Origin: Pseudomonadota bacterium | GTDB lineage: Bacteria > Pseudomonadota > Gammaproteobacteria > Steroidobacterales > Steroidobacteraceae | DNA: 64,000 bases | Direction: 5' to 3' | NCBI GenBank assembly: GCA_018241445.1 | Contig: JAFEDT010000016.1 | Span: 1 to 64,000, forward strand | Part shown: positions 32,519-44,049 of the stretch, piece by piece | How positions within the stretch are numbered: the stretch's first letter is position 1 | Layout: every line of letters begins with the position of its first letter | Program-made: the position numbers and the translations under genes | The notes under the pieces: model-generated | What the model saw: the letters and a program-made list of their open reading frames with translations, nothing else | The model's database searches: none | Told to the model about the DNA's origin: nothing

Positions 32519-33609
32519 TGTTGCGCGCGATTCCCTGCACCCTCATGCGTGGCGGCACGTCGAAAGGACTTTATTTTCATGCCCGAGACCTGCCCGGGGA
32601 TCGTGCAACCCGCGACAGGGTGTTGCTCGCCGCCATGGGTTCTCCAGACCCGCGACAGATTGACGGCGTCGGTGGCGGCAATCCCCTGACGAGCAAGGTG
32701 GCCGTAATTGGCCCATCGACCCGTGGTGATGCTGACCTGGACTATCTGTTTCTGCAGGTCGTCGTGGACCGCGCGGAAGTGAGTGATAGCCAGAATTGCG
32801 GCAACATTCTCGCTGGCGTCGGCCCCTGGTCCATTGAACACGGCCTGGTTCAGGCGGCCGGGGATTCCACGCCCGTGACCATCCATATGGTCAATACGGG
32901 AACGGTCGCAGTGGCGCACGTCCCGACTCCGGGCGGCACTGTCGAGTATGAAGGCACGACGCATATAGATGGCGTGCCGGGAACCGCCGCGGCGGTTGCA
33001 ATCGATTTTCTGGACATTGCGGGCTCTTCCTGCGGCGCCTTGCTGCCGACCGGGCATGCCCGGGACCTCATCGATGGAGTCGAGGTGACCTGCATCGACA
33101 ACGGCATGCCGGTCGTCCTGATGCGGGCCGAGGATCTCGGCAAGACCGGAAGCGAGGCGCCTGAGGATCTCGAAGCGGACTCCGCCCTGAAATCACGGAT
33201 CGAGAAGATTCGCCTCGCCCTGGGCCCATTGATGCATCTCGGTGACGTATCCAGGAAAACAGTACCGAAGATGTGCCTGATCTCCAGGGCCCGCCGCGGC
33301 GGCGCCCTGCATACGCGTACGTTCATCCCTCATCGTGTCCACGAAGCCATCGGCGTGCTGGGCGCGGTCAGCGTGGCCACTGCGTGTATTACGCCCGGCT
33401 CGATTGCGCAGGAACTGACTGACGTACCTTCAGGGCAAGGGACCCAGACGCTGGATATCGAGCACCCCACAGGCTTCTTTACCGTACAGATGACAGTCAC
33501 GGTCGACAATGGCCAGGTAAGCGTGAATCGCGCGGCCCTGGTGCGAACGGCCCGCAAGCTCATGGAGGGATCCGTATACGTCCCCGAGCGCAGCTGGAGC
33601 GTGCCGTGA
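32518..33609 (+). CDS. galD: 4-oxalomesaconate tautomerase (PrpF family)
   Basis: 363 residues. PrpF-fold marks: RGGTSKGLYFHARDLP at the N-terminus, QIDGVGGGNPLTSKVAVIGPS, SQNCGNILAGVGPWSIEHGLV, and ATACITPGSIA in the second half. Members isomerise the keto and enol forms of 4-oxalomesaconate (GalD in gallate, LigU in protocatechuate 4,5-cleavage). The ATG overlaps the ligK stop (TGATG). A longer in-frame extension upstream lies within ligK and is rejected. Both GalD and LigU names are used for this step. Confidence 0.9.
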   Translation: MLRAIPCTLMRGGTSKGLYFHARDLPGDRATRDRVLLAAMGSPDPRQIDGVGGGNPLTSKVAVIGPSTRGDADLDYLFLQVVVDRAEVSDSQNCGNILAGVGPWSIEHGLVQAAGDSTPVTIHMVNTGTVAVAHVPTPGGTVEYEGTTHIDGVPGTAAAVAIDFLDIAGSSCGALLPTGHARDLIDGVEVTCIDNGMPVVLMRAEDLGKTGSEAPEDLEADSALKSRIEKIRLALGPLMHLGDVSRKTVPKMCLISRARRGGALHTRTFIPHRVHEAIGVLGAVSVATACITPGSIAQELTDVPSGQGTQTLDIEHPTGFFTVQMTVTVDNGQVSVNRAALVRTARKLMEGSVYVPERSWSVP

Positions 33610-34526
33610 GCCAATTCCCGCAACGCGTTGCCCTCGTGGGGTTCGGGGAGGTCGGCCAGATCCTCGCCGACGATCTTGGCGCACGGCGGAGTATTGAAAT
33701 CAACGTCTGGGATCGGCTCTTTGAAGTATCAGACAGCCTGCCCAGCGCCGCCGCCAGAAGCCGCCCCGCGCTGCGTGCAGCCCGATCCCTTGCGGACGCG
33801 GTCGCCGGCTGCGGCCTGGTCATTTCCGCCGTGACCGCCGCACAGGGCCTGGGCGCAGCCACTGAGGCCGCTGGTTCCCTGGCTCCCGGTTCCTACTATC
33901 TCGACCTGAACTCGGTCTCCCCCAACACGAAACGACAGGCGGCCCTGATCATCCAGGGCGCGGGTGGCCTCTACGTGGAGGCCGCTGTCATGTCGGCGAT
34001 CGGGTTCAAGCGCAGTGCATCGCCGGTGTTGCTCGGCGGCGCCAACGCTGCGGCGTTTCTACCGCTGGCGCAGGCACTCGGATTCAGTGGCTGCACGGTG
34101 TTTTCAGAGGTATTGGGCCGGGCTTCCGCGGTGAAAATGTGCCGCAGCGTGGTTATCAAGGGCATGGAGGCCCTGTTGACGGAATCATTGCTGTCCGCCC
34201 GGCACTACGGGGTGGAGGACGCGGTGCTGTCGTCGTTCAACGACCTGCTGCCGGCGGCGAATTGGCCGATGCTGGCCCGCTACATGATCTCCCGTTCACT
34301 GCAACACGGTCGCCGCCGCGCCGAGGAAATGCAGGAAGTCGCTCGCACCGTCCGCGATGCCGGCCTCAACCCATGGATGAGCCTGGGCTGCATCGAGCGT
34401 CAGGCGTGGGCTGCGGATCGCGATCGCGTCGCGGAACATACCCAACTTGACGAGTTGCTCGACGCGATCAGGCAAGGCTCCCCGGCAGGCCCGCTGGTGG
34501 AGAACGTGGCAGCAGGTGCAGCATGA
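33606..34526 (+). CDS. DUF1932 / 6-phosphogluconate-dehydrogenase-like NAD(P)-binding protein
   Basis: 306 residues from a GTG that overlaps the previous stop. N-terminal Rossmann fold (RVALVGFGEVGQILADDL, ISAVTAAQG, YYLDLNSVSPNTKRQ, EAAVMSAI) and a C-terminal helical DUF1932 domain (SSFNDLLPAANWPMLARYMISRSLQHGRRRAEEMQEVART). It resembles beta-hydroxyacid dehydrogenases, but no dehydrogenase step is known between the flanking reactions. In-frame overlaps on both sides tie it to the pathway; a repair, side-reaction or alternative intermediate role is possible. Confidence 0.82.
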   Translation: MSQFPQRVALVGFGEVGQILADDLGARRSIEINVWDRLFEVSDSLPSAAARSRPALRAARSLADAVAGCGLVISAVTAAQGLGAATEAAGSLAPGSYYLDLNSVSPNTKRQAALIIQGAGGLYVEAAVMSAIGFKRSASPVLLGGANAAAFLPLAQALGFSGCTVFSEVLGRASAVKMCRSVVIKGMEALLTESLLSARHYGVEDAVLSSFNDLLPAANWPMLARYMISRSLQHGRRRAEEMQEVARTVRDAGLNPWMSLGCIERQAWAADRDRVAEHTQLDELLDAIRQGSPAGPLVENVAAGAA

Positions 34527-35548
34527 TCATTGACTGTCACGGGCACTACACGACCGCACCCGGCGGGTTGCAGCGCTTCAGAGATGAGCAGATCTCGGGC
34601 CTCAAGTCATCTGGTGCGCCCGCCCCGCTGCGACCCCGGATCTCCGATGATGAGATCAGGGAGAGCATCGAAAACAACCAGCTCAAGCTGCAGAAGGAGC
34701 GCGGTGCGGATCTGACCTTATTCTCTCCTCGCGCCTCCGCCATGGGACATCACCTGGGCACCGAGGCTGTCTCGGTGAGCTGGACGCAGCTCTGCAACGA
34801 CCTTATCAAGCGGGTTGTGGATCTCTACCCCGACAACTTCGTCGGGGTCTGCCAGCTGCCTCAGTCGCCGGGCGCTCCCCTTGCTGGGTCGATTGCCGAA
34901 CTGGAGCGCTGCGTTCGCGAGCTCGGCTTCGTCGGCTGCAACCTGAACCCGGATCCCTCTGGCGGCCATTGGAACTCACCGCCACTGACCGACCGCTTCT
35001 GGTACCCGTTGTACGAGAAAATGGTCGAGCTCGACGTGCCCGCGATGGTCCACGTATCTGCATCCTGCAACCCCAACTTCCACGCAACGGGCGCGCACTA
35101 CATCAATGCCGATACGACGGCATTCATGCAATTCATTCAAGGCGACCTGTTTCGCGAATTTCCCACGCTGCGCTTCGTGATCCCTCACGGCGGCGGAGCG
35201 GTTCCATACCATTGGGGCAGGTATCGTGGTCTGGCCGACATGCTCAAGCGCCCGCCACTGGAATCGCACGTCATGAACAACGTGTTTTTCGACACCTGCG
35301 TATATCATCAGGCCGGTATCGACCTGCTGGCCCGCGTCATATCCATAAAGAATATTGTCTTCGGGTCGGAGATGGTGGGCGCGGTCCGTGGCATCGATCC
35401 GCAGACCGGTCACTACTTCGACGATACCAAGCGGTATATCGATGCGCTTACCCTGCCGTCTGAAGACAAGGCCCGGATCTTCGAGGGAAACGCACGCCGG
35501 GTTTTCCCGCGCCTGGACACCTTGCTGCAGGCAAGGGCTCCAGTATGA
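34523..35548 (+). CDS. ligJ: 4-oxalomesaconate hydratase (amidohydrolase fold)
   Basis: 341 residues, the same length as SYK-6 LigJ. Metal-binding start IIDCHGHYTTAPGG (HxH), SPRASAMGHHLGTEAVSVSWTQLCNDLIKR, VHVSASCNPNFHATGAHYINADTTAFMQF, FVIPHGGGAVPYHWGRYRG and VFGSEMVGAVRGIDP all fit LigJ. It adds water to 4-oxalomesaconate, giving the substrate of LigK. Starts on the ATGA overlap with the preceding stop, so it is translationally coupled. Confidence 0.93.
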   Translation: MIIDCHGHYTTAPGGLQRFRDEQISGLKSSGAPAPLRPRISDDEIRESIENNQLKLQKERGADLTLFSPRASAMGHHLGTEAVSVSWTQLCNDLIKRVVDLYPDNFVGVCQLPQSPGAPLAGSIAELERCVRELGFVGCNLNPDPSGGHWNSPPLTDRFWYPLYEKMVELDVPAMVHVSASCNPNFHATGAHYINADTTAFMQFIQGDLFREFPTLRFVIPHGGGAVPYHWGRYRGLADMLKRPPLESHVMNNVFFDTCVYHQAGIDLLARVISIKNIVFGSEMVGAVRGIDPQTGHYFDDTKRYIDALTLPSEDKARIFEGNARRVFPRLDTLLQARAPV

Positions 35549-36492
35549 GTCACGGATCGAGACTCGCTCCCGGTGGGCCCGGCTGGGCGTCCACCTCGGC
35601 CAGCGGCGGGTTTGTCATGGACGCCGATTGGCGGCCGTTTCACCCCGCTCCACGCGCGCCCCGCTTCCGTGTGCCCGAGGGCGCCGTGGATGCCCATTGC
35701 CACGTCTTTGGCCCCGGCGCGCAGTTCCCCTACGCTCCCGAGCGCAAATACACTCCCTGTGACGCCTCCAGAGAACACCTTTGGGCCCTGCGCGACTTTC
35801 TCGGCTTCGGGAAAAACGTGATCGTGCAAGCCACCTGCCATGGCTCCGATAATCGCGCCATGGTCGACGCCTTGCTCGATTCCAACGGGCGGGCACGCGG
35901 TGTGGCGACAGTTCGGGCCGATATCAGCGAGACGGAGCTGCGCGCACTGGACGAGGCGGGAGTGCGAGGCGTGCGGTTCAATTTCGTCAGGCGCCTGGTC
36001 GATACGACCCCACCGGAGGTTCTCAGCGGGATTGCCCGGAGAATTGCGCCGCTGGGCTGGCATGTCGTGATCTATTTTGAAGCCGCGGACCTTCCTGATC
36101 TTTATGGCTTCTTTTCCTCCCTTCCCACCGTTGTGGTGGTCGACCATATGGGCCGTCCCGACGTCACGCAGTCACCCGACGGACCCGAGTTCGAGTTGTT
36201 CGTCAAGCTGATGCGCGAGAACAGCAACATCTGGTCGAAAGTGAGCTGTCCGGATCGCCTGTCGAAGTCAGGCCCGCCGCACTACGCGGACGTGGCGCCC
36301 TTCGCGGCTCGCCTGGTGGATCGCTTTCCTGATCGCGTTCTGTGGGGAACGGATTGGCCCCATCCGAACCTGAAGACGCATATGCCGGACGATGGCGACC
36401 TCGTGGATTTCATTCCCGGGATTGCCCCTGCGTCCGATCAGCAACGCAGGTTGCTGGTCGAGAATCCCCTGAACCTGTATTGGGATCGTTGA
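35545..36492 (+). CDS. ligI: 2-pyrone-4,6-dicarboxylate lactonase
   Basis: 315 residues. LigI pattern: VDAHCHVFGPGAQFPYAPERKYTPCDA, NVIVQATCHGSDNRAMVDAL, VRGVRFNFVRRLVD, VVVDHMGRPD and WGTDWPHPNLK. It opens 2-pyrone-4,6-dicarboxylate to 4-oxalomesaconate. The ATGA overlap start gives about 24 extra N-terminal residues relative to SYK-6 LigI (293); an internal ATG at 35617 would match better, and either may be used. The metal-site His residues are in DAHCHVF. Confidence 0.93.
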   Translation: MSHGSRLAPGGPGWASTSASGGFVMDADWRPFHPAPRAPRFRVPEGAVDAHCHVFGPGAQFPYAPERKYTPCDASREHLWALRDFLGFGKNVIVQATCHGSDNRAMVDALLDSNGRARGVATVRADISETELRALDEAGVRGVRFNFVRRLVDTTPPEVLSGIARRIAPLGWHVVIYFEAADLPDLYGFFSSLPTVVVVDHMGRPDVTQSPDGPEFELFVKLMRENSNIWSKVSCPDRLSKSGPPHYADVAPFAARLVDRFPDRVLWGTDWPHPNLKTHMPDDGDLVDFIPGIAPASDQQRRLLVENPLNLYWDR

Positions 36493-36501
36493 GACTCACC
36501 C

Positions 36502-38661
<2,160 letters not shown>

Positions 38662-38665
<4 letters not shown>

Positions 38666-41475
38666 GAGATCAGCCCCAGCATGCGCGCCTTGCGCGCGGC
38701 TTCCGAGCGCTTGCGTACGCCGAACTTGTCATACACGCGCTGCAGGTACCATTTGACCGAGCCCTCGGTCAGCCCGAGGGCCTCGCCGATCTCTTTGTTC
38801 GAGACCCGCATAGCCGCAATCCGCAGGACTTCCAGTTCGCGTCGGCTGAGCGAGCCGAGCAGCCCCGTTGCGTCGGCTTCAGAGGCCGCATCCCGGGGGT
38901 CGCTCGCGCCAGCGCGGCGCGCTTCGCCCAGCAACTCCGCCGCGTAGCGGCTGGTGCCGGAATCGGCGGTCAGCCGCGCCTCGGCCATCCTCTCGAGCAG
39001 CGTGCCGATCACGCCTCCTTCGTCGAGGAATGTACGCATCAGCCGCACCGGTTCCGCGCGCGCTATGGCGCTATCGAGCGCGCGCGTCGCCGGGGCCTGC
39101 TGGCCATCGACGAACAACGAGCGCGCCTGCAGCAGGTCCCATTGCACTGCCAGCGGGACGGCCAGCGTGGAACCCAGGAGCCTGCGCCAGTGGCGCGTGA
39201 CCTCCAGCGCCGGAACTGCGCGGCCGTGCGCAATGGCCATCCGCACCCAGGCCTCGGACTCGAGTGCGCCGCGTGCGCTCGCATGGCGATGGCGCGCCAG
39301 CAGCCGGGCGGGGGAAAGCGCAGTGAGCTCAGGGTTGACGGCCATGCCCTGCTGGACCTGCCCGCCGGCCAGCAGCAGGCGGATCATCGCCGACTCGGCT
39401 TCGACCTGCAGTCGGCGAAGTCCGCGCGAGGCGCCGAAAATGCGTGCGTCCTTCAGGACCTGGATGGCCTTTTCGCCGGCGCCGTCCAGCCACAGGATCC
39501 GCGCCTGCGTCAGCCAGCCGGTCACCAGCTGATCCACCAGGCCGAAGCTCGTGGCGTGCGGCAGATAACGGTCGATCAGCTCCCGCGCCCCCGAGATGTC
39601 GTTGCGCTCGTAGAGCAGCGCCGCCAATGGCATGGCGGGAACCGACACCAGGTCGTCAGCGTGGCGACTCAGGTGACGCGCGGCCCCCATACCCCGCGTC
39701 AGCACGCGATTGGCGTCGTCGAGCCGGCCGGATGCGGCATGCGCGGCGCCTACCCGCGCAGATTCGAACACGTCACCGTATTCGCTGCCGGCCGCTTCGT
39801 TCAGCGGGCGGGTAAGCGCGGCAATCCGGTCCACCTGGGTGAGGTTGAGCTGCCCGCGCTGGGCGTCGAGCAGGTCGTGGTAAACGCTCGACTTGATATA
39901 GGGGATGAGGGGCGGTTCCCGGGCCAGCAACACCGTGGCGAGCTGTTCGGCCCGTTCGAGGTCGTCCTTGAAGATCGCGATATTCAGCTGCCGCTGCTGG
40001 ATGTAGCTCTCCAGAAGATCGACATCTGGCCCGTCCGGTTTCCCGGCCGCCCGCAGCTCGTTGACGCGTTCCCGGCAGGTTCGCAGCACCTCTTCGGCGT
40101 CCTCGAGGCGCCACGCGGAGATCAGCCGCCACGCAACCATGAGCAGCACGGTCGGCAGCCGGTTGCGGATCTCGCTCGGCAGAAGCATGGCCAGCCGCAC
40201 GACGGTCCCCTGCTCATCGGATGAGAACAGGCGGTCAGCCCGGGCTTCGAGGATGTCTCCGGCACGGCCCGTGTCGCCCGCGGCCAGCGCGTGCTCGATC
40301 GCTTCCAGCGACAGGCCCGCTCCCAGCAGCCAGTCGCAGGCCGCGAGGTGCAGTCGCGCCACTTCATTGCGGTGCAGGTCCGCCAGCTTGCGCTGCAGGA
40401 ACTGTGAGAACAGGTAGTGATACCGATACCAGGTGCGATTCGGATCGAGCGGCATGATGAACAGGCCCTTCGATTCGCACAATTCGATCAGCACCTGTGA
40501 ATCCTTCTCGCCGCTCACCGCCGAGCACAGGTCGGCGCAAAAGCGCTCCAGGATGGAGGTGCGCAGCAGAAACTGTTGCAGGCGCGCCGGCTGGCGGGAG
40601 AACAGCTCCTCACCGAAAAATGCCACGAGCTGCCGCCGGTCGCCGGTCAGGCTGGAGAGCATTTCGGCACGGCTCTCGGATTCACCCAGCACCATGCTCG
40701 TGAGGCGCAACCCCACGGCCCAGCCTTCCGTTCGCTGCTCGATGACCGACACCTCCTCTGCGGAGAGATCGAGCGGTCCATTGCGCGAAAAGAACTCCAC
40801 CACTTCTTCCCGGGCAAACCGCAGGTCCTCGGCATTCAGCTCGGCGAGGTCGCCGTAGGCGCGCAGGCGACCCATCAGCAGGGCCGGCGCCTGGCGTGAC
40901 GTCAGGATCATGCGGAAGCCGGCGCCCGTGGCGTCGATCAGGGTGGCGATCAGCTCAATCGCCGATCGCTCGGTGATGTTGTGGATATCGTCCAGGCACA
41001 GGGTCAGGCGACGCCGATGTCCCTGGATGGCACTCAGAAGCCCCTGCAGCGCCAGCCTGGGAGGTGGTGATGCGTGCGACGAGCGTACGGGCACATCGAT
41101 TCCGACTCCGGCATGCGAGAGGGACTCGCTCAGGTTTGCCACCAGCAGCGCAGGGTCATCATCCGCAGCCGTAGCACTCAGCCAGGCCACATCTTCTTCG
41201 GTGCGTCCGGCGGCCCATTGCGAAACCAGGCTGGTCTTGCCGTAGCCGGGCGGGGCCTGGATGAGCGTGACGGCGGAGCGGTTGATGGCGGCGTCGAGTT
41301 CAGCAAGCAGGCGTTCGCGCCGGATCAGCAGCGGTGAGCGCTGCGGGATCCGCGCACGCAGTCCGCGCAGCTGGCCCGACGGCCTTTCAGCGGCGGCAGG
41401 AGTCGCGGTGCGCGGGCGGCGGGCATCGCTGCCGCTTCCATCCTGTTGCCTGCCGCCCTTACCCTTTGCCGACAT
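38662..41475 (-). CDS. MalT-like ATP-dependent LuxR-family activator (LAL type)
   Basis: 937 residues from the ATG at 41475. Basic N-terminus, then a STAND ATPase (Walker A APPGYGKTS near 74-82, Walker B LTLCLDDIHN, then SRQAPALLMGRLRAYGDLAELNAEDLRF), a long TPR-like middle with several helical repeats, and a C-terminal LuxR HTH in the last 65 residues (LSRRELEVLRIAAMRVSNKEIGEALGLTEGSVKWYLQRVYDKFGVRKRSEAARKA). Such proteins activate in response to a small inducer and often control uptake or catabolism. Copy 3 of the 17-bp element lies 111 bp upstream of its start, and it is the best candidate to bind that element. Confidence 0.9.
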
Positions 41476-41585
41476 CCCTAGCCCTCTGTGAACGGCCGTC
41501 CACCCTAATCCGTACCCGCGCAGGCACGCAAGCTTCCGCGGGCGAACCGAGCGCAGGGTCCCGGCATGCACCGCCCATGGCTCCC

Positions 41586-41602
41586 CCCGACTTTTCGGCA
41601 GG
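41586..41602 (+). promoter_or_regulatory. 17-bp shared element (copy 3), toward the first serine hydrolase
   Basis: CCCGACTTTTCGGCAGG, 69 bp before the ATG at 41672. A TAAACT hexamer lies 23 bp downstream as a possible -10. It sits between the MalT-like regulator gene and the hydrolase operon. Confidence 0.58.
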
Positions 41603-41671
41603 TTCTGAAACGGGATAGAGGCCGATAAACTTGCCCGGAATGGCGCCGATGGCTAGAGGCGGGGAGTGGGC

Positions 41672-42820
41672 ATGCCGGAAGGTCTGAACGAAGAACAGCT
41701 GAAGAGACTGAAGGCGGCCGTCGAGACTGACGTCGCGACGGGATCCTACTACGGCGCTGTCCTGGGCGTCTGGCGGGGCGATTCCCCCGGCTGGTTCGCC
41801 ACGGTCGGTTCGGCTGACCCCGCCGGCCATAAACCCCTCAAGCTGGATTCCGTTTTTTCCGTCTTTTCGATCACCAAGGCTTTCACGAACCTGATGGTCT
41901 TCCAGGCCATCGACCAGGGGCGGCTGGCCCTGACCACCCCCGTTTCGCAAGTCATCCCCGAACTCTCCGGGGGGCTTCGTCAGACCGTGACCTTCTACCA
42001 CCTGCTGACCCAGAGTTCCGGGCTGCCGGCGGTCTTTTCACTGGGGCCGGGCAAGTATATCGACCGCTTCGAGGAGGTCCTGCCGCAGGTCCTCGCGTTG
42101 GCGCATTGCGAGTGCCCGCCGGGTGAGCGGGTCACTTATTCGCCGATGATCGCGCATGTCCTGATGGCCGAAGCAGTGCGCCGCCTGGACCCTCGCAAGC
42201 GCACGATCCGGCAGATGATGGCGGACGAGGTATTCGGGCCCCTGGGCATGAAGGATTCGGCCCTTGGGGTTCGCCCGGACCTCAAGGCCAGGCATGTCGT
42301 ACCTGACCTGCGCGGCAACGTCCCCGCCCAACACCTCGGCCACAGTGATCTGGGTCCGGACGGTGCGTTCCAGGAGGAGCATGCGGAAATGCCCTGGGTC
42401 GGCGCGGTCTCGACGGTGCCCGACCTGATGCGCTATGCGCGCATGCTGCGCGCAGGCGGGAACCTCGACGGCAAGCGCATTGTTTCACGCGCGCTGCTGG
42501 ACCAGGCGACCATAAATCGCACCGGCGACAAACCCAATGAGCTGCTGCGCCAGCTCGGCCACTCACGTGGCTGGGAACAGTCGCCCGCCTACATCGGCCT
42601 GGGCTTCTTCCTGCGTGGCGATGTGATCTGCCGCCACCAGTTTGGCACGCTTGCCAGCCCGCGCACGCACGGCCATCAGGGCGCTGGCAGCGGTGTCGTC
42701 TGGGTGGACCCCGTGCGCGACCTGTGCTTCGCGATGCTCTCTGCGGGCGTGCTGCACGAGGCTGACAACATCGAGCGCTTCCAGCGACTCTCTGACATGG
42801 CCCTGGCCGCTGCCGAGTAG
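41672..42820 (+). CDS. Beta-lactamase-fold serine hydrolase (esterase type), copy 1
   Basis: 382 residues, class C beta-lactamase/penicillin-binding fold. Catalytic SITK (S-x-x-K) in FSVFSITKAFTNLMVF, second motif YSP (usually YxN) in VTYSPMIAHVL, and third motif region HQGAGSGVVWV. The absence of a signal peptide points to a cytosolic esterase rather than a beta-lactamase. The GGGG ribosome site 6 bp upstream favours ATG at 41672 over the GTG just before. Possibly an aromatic-ester hydrolase; the substrate is unknown. First of three genes with a paralogue and a serine hydroxymethyltransferase. Confidence 0.8.
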   Translation: MPEGLNEEQLKRLKAAVETDVATGSYYGAVLGVWRGDSPGWFATVGSADPAGHKPLKLDSVFSVFSITKAFTNLMVFQAIDQGRLALTTPVSQVIPELSGGLRQTVTFYHLLTQSSGLPAVFSLGPGKYIDRFEEVLPQVLALAHCECPPGERVTYSPMIAHVLMAEAVRRLDPRKRTIRQMMADEVFGPLGMKDSALGVRPDLKARHVVPDLRGNVPAQHLGHSDLGPDGAFQEEHAEMPWVGAVSTVPDLMRYARMLRAGGNLDGKRIVSRALLDQATINRTGDKPNELLRQLGHSRGWEQSPAYIGLGFFLRGDVICRHQFGTLASPRTHGHQGAGSGVVWVDPVRDLCFAMLSAGVLHEADNIERFQRLSDMALAAAE

Positions 42821-42879
42821 CCGCAGGTACCGCGGCTGCGGGTAACAGTTCCCACTATTCCGATGGAGTCGAGTCCACC

Positions 42880-44046
42880 ATGAGCAACCCAGCGGCGGAA
42901 GCAGGCATGTCCAGCGAGCGCATTGCGCGCGCCGGCGCCTTCATCCAGGGCTATATCGACGCGCGCAAGCACTTTGGCGCCGAGATCATCGTGGCGCGCA
43001 ATGGCAAGATCGCACTGCACGAGGCGTTCGGCTACCGCGACCAGGAGCGCAGGCATGCGCTGAAAAAGGGGGCCGTTTACACGATCTTCTCCGTGAGCAA
43101 GTCGTTCACCAGCGTCCTGGCACTGGCCGCGATAGAGAAAGGACTGTTTTCGCTGACCACCAAGGTGTCGGAAATCATCCCGGAGTTTCGTGGCGGCCGC
43201 CGCGAGAACATCACTGCCTATCACCTGCTGACCCACCAGTCCGGCCTGCCCATGGCGTTTACCCCGGTCCAGGGGATGTACATCGACCGGCTGGACGAAG
43301 TCATAGCGGCAATCTGCAAATCGGCTCATTGCGAATCCGATCCCGGGGTCGAAGCCAGCTACTCGCCGACGACCAATCATTGTCTGCTGGGCGAGATGGT
43401 GCGTCGTGTGGATCCGAAGAAGCGTCGCTTCAGGGACATCGCCCGGCAGGACCTGTTTGAACCTCTCAAGTTGCACGATACCTCCTTCGGCCTGCGGCCC
43501 GACATGCGCGAGCGGCACATCAAGCCGGTCTGGCTGTTCGACAAGTCGCCCCTCAAGCACCTGGGTCACAGCGACTTTGGAACGGATGGCGCCTTCGAAG
43601 AGGAAGACGCAGAGATGCCCTGGGTAGGCGTTTCGTGCACTGCCAGCGACCTGTATCGCTTTGCCGAGATGATGCGCCGCGGGGGCGAACTGGACGGCGC
43701 GCGGATTCTGTCGCCGGTCACCACCGAGCAGATGAGGTGGAATCGGACCGGCGAGAAAATCAACCTGATGCATGGCCGGCAGGCCGTGCAGCGGGGCTGG
43801 GATGCGATGCCGGCGTACTCCGGGCTGGGTGTATTCCTGCGCGGTACCACACTGTGTCACCACCAGTTTGGCACCTTCACTTCAGCGCAGACTTTCGGCC
43901 AGCACGGGCAAGGGTCCGCGCTGTATTGGGTGGATCCTGTGCATCAGGTCACCTTTGTGTTCCTTTCGCATGGGGTCATGAACGAGGGTGAAAGTGTCGA
44001 ACGGTTCCAGCGGCTGTCGGATCTCGTAATCACCTCTGTCGTGTGA
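42880..44046 (+). CDS. Beta-lactamase-fold serine hydrolase, copy 2
   Basis: 388 residues, clear paralogue of the previous gene (shared HLLTxQSGLP, YIDRxxEV, AHCExxPGxxxxYSPxxxHxL, GAFxEExAEMPWVG). Catalytic motifs: SVSK (S-x-x-K) in YTIFSVSKSFTSVLAL, YSPTTNH, and HGQGSALYWV. No signal peptide. A tandem copy kept at similar length suggests different substrates or enantiomers. 59 bp after copy 1 and 3 bp before the SHMT gene, hence one operon under the element at 41586. Confidence 0.8.
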   Translation: MSNPAAEAGMSSERIARAGAFIQGYIDARKHFGAEIIVARNGKIALHEAFGYRDQERRHALKKGAVYTIFSVSKSFTSVLALAAIEKGLFSLTTKVSEIIPEFRGGRRENITAYHLLTHQSGLPMAFTPVQGMYIDRLDEVIAAICKSAHCESDPGVEASYSPTTNHCLLGEMVRRVDPKKRRFRDIARQDLFEPLKLHDTSFGLRPDMRERHIKPVWLFDKSPLKHLGHSDFGTDGAFEEEDAEMPWVGVSCTASDLYRFAEMMRRGGELDGARILSPVTTEQMRWNRTGEKINLMHGRQAVQRGWDAMPAYSGLGVFLRGTTLCHHQFGTFTSAQTFGQHGQGSALYWVDPVHQVTFVFLSHGVMNEGESVERFQRLSDLVITSVV

Positions 44047-44049
44047 TCC

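Noticed and set aside
42849-42866. CCCACTATTCCGATGG before the second serine hydrolase
   Set aside because: Resembles the 17-bp element but has several core mismatches and overlaps the ribosome-binding area inside an operon.
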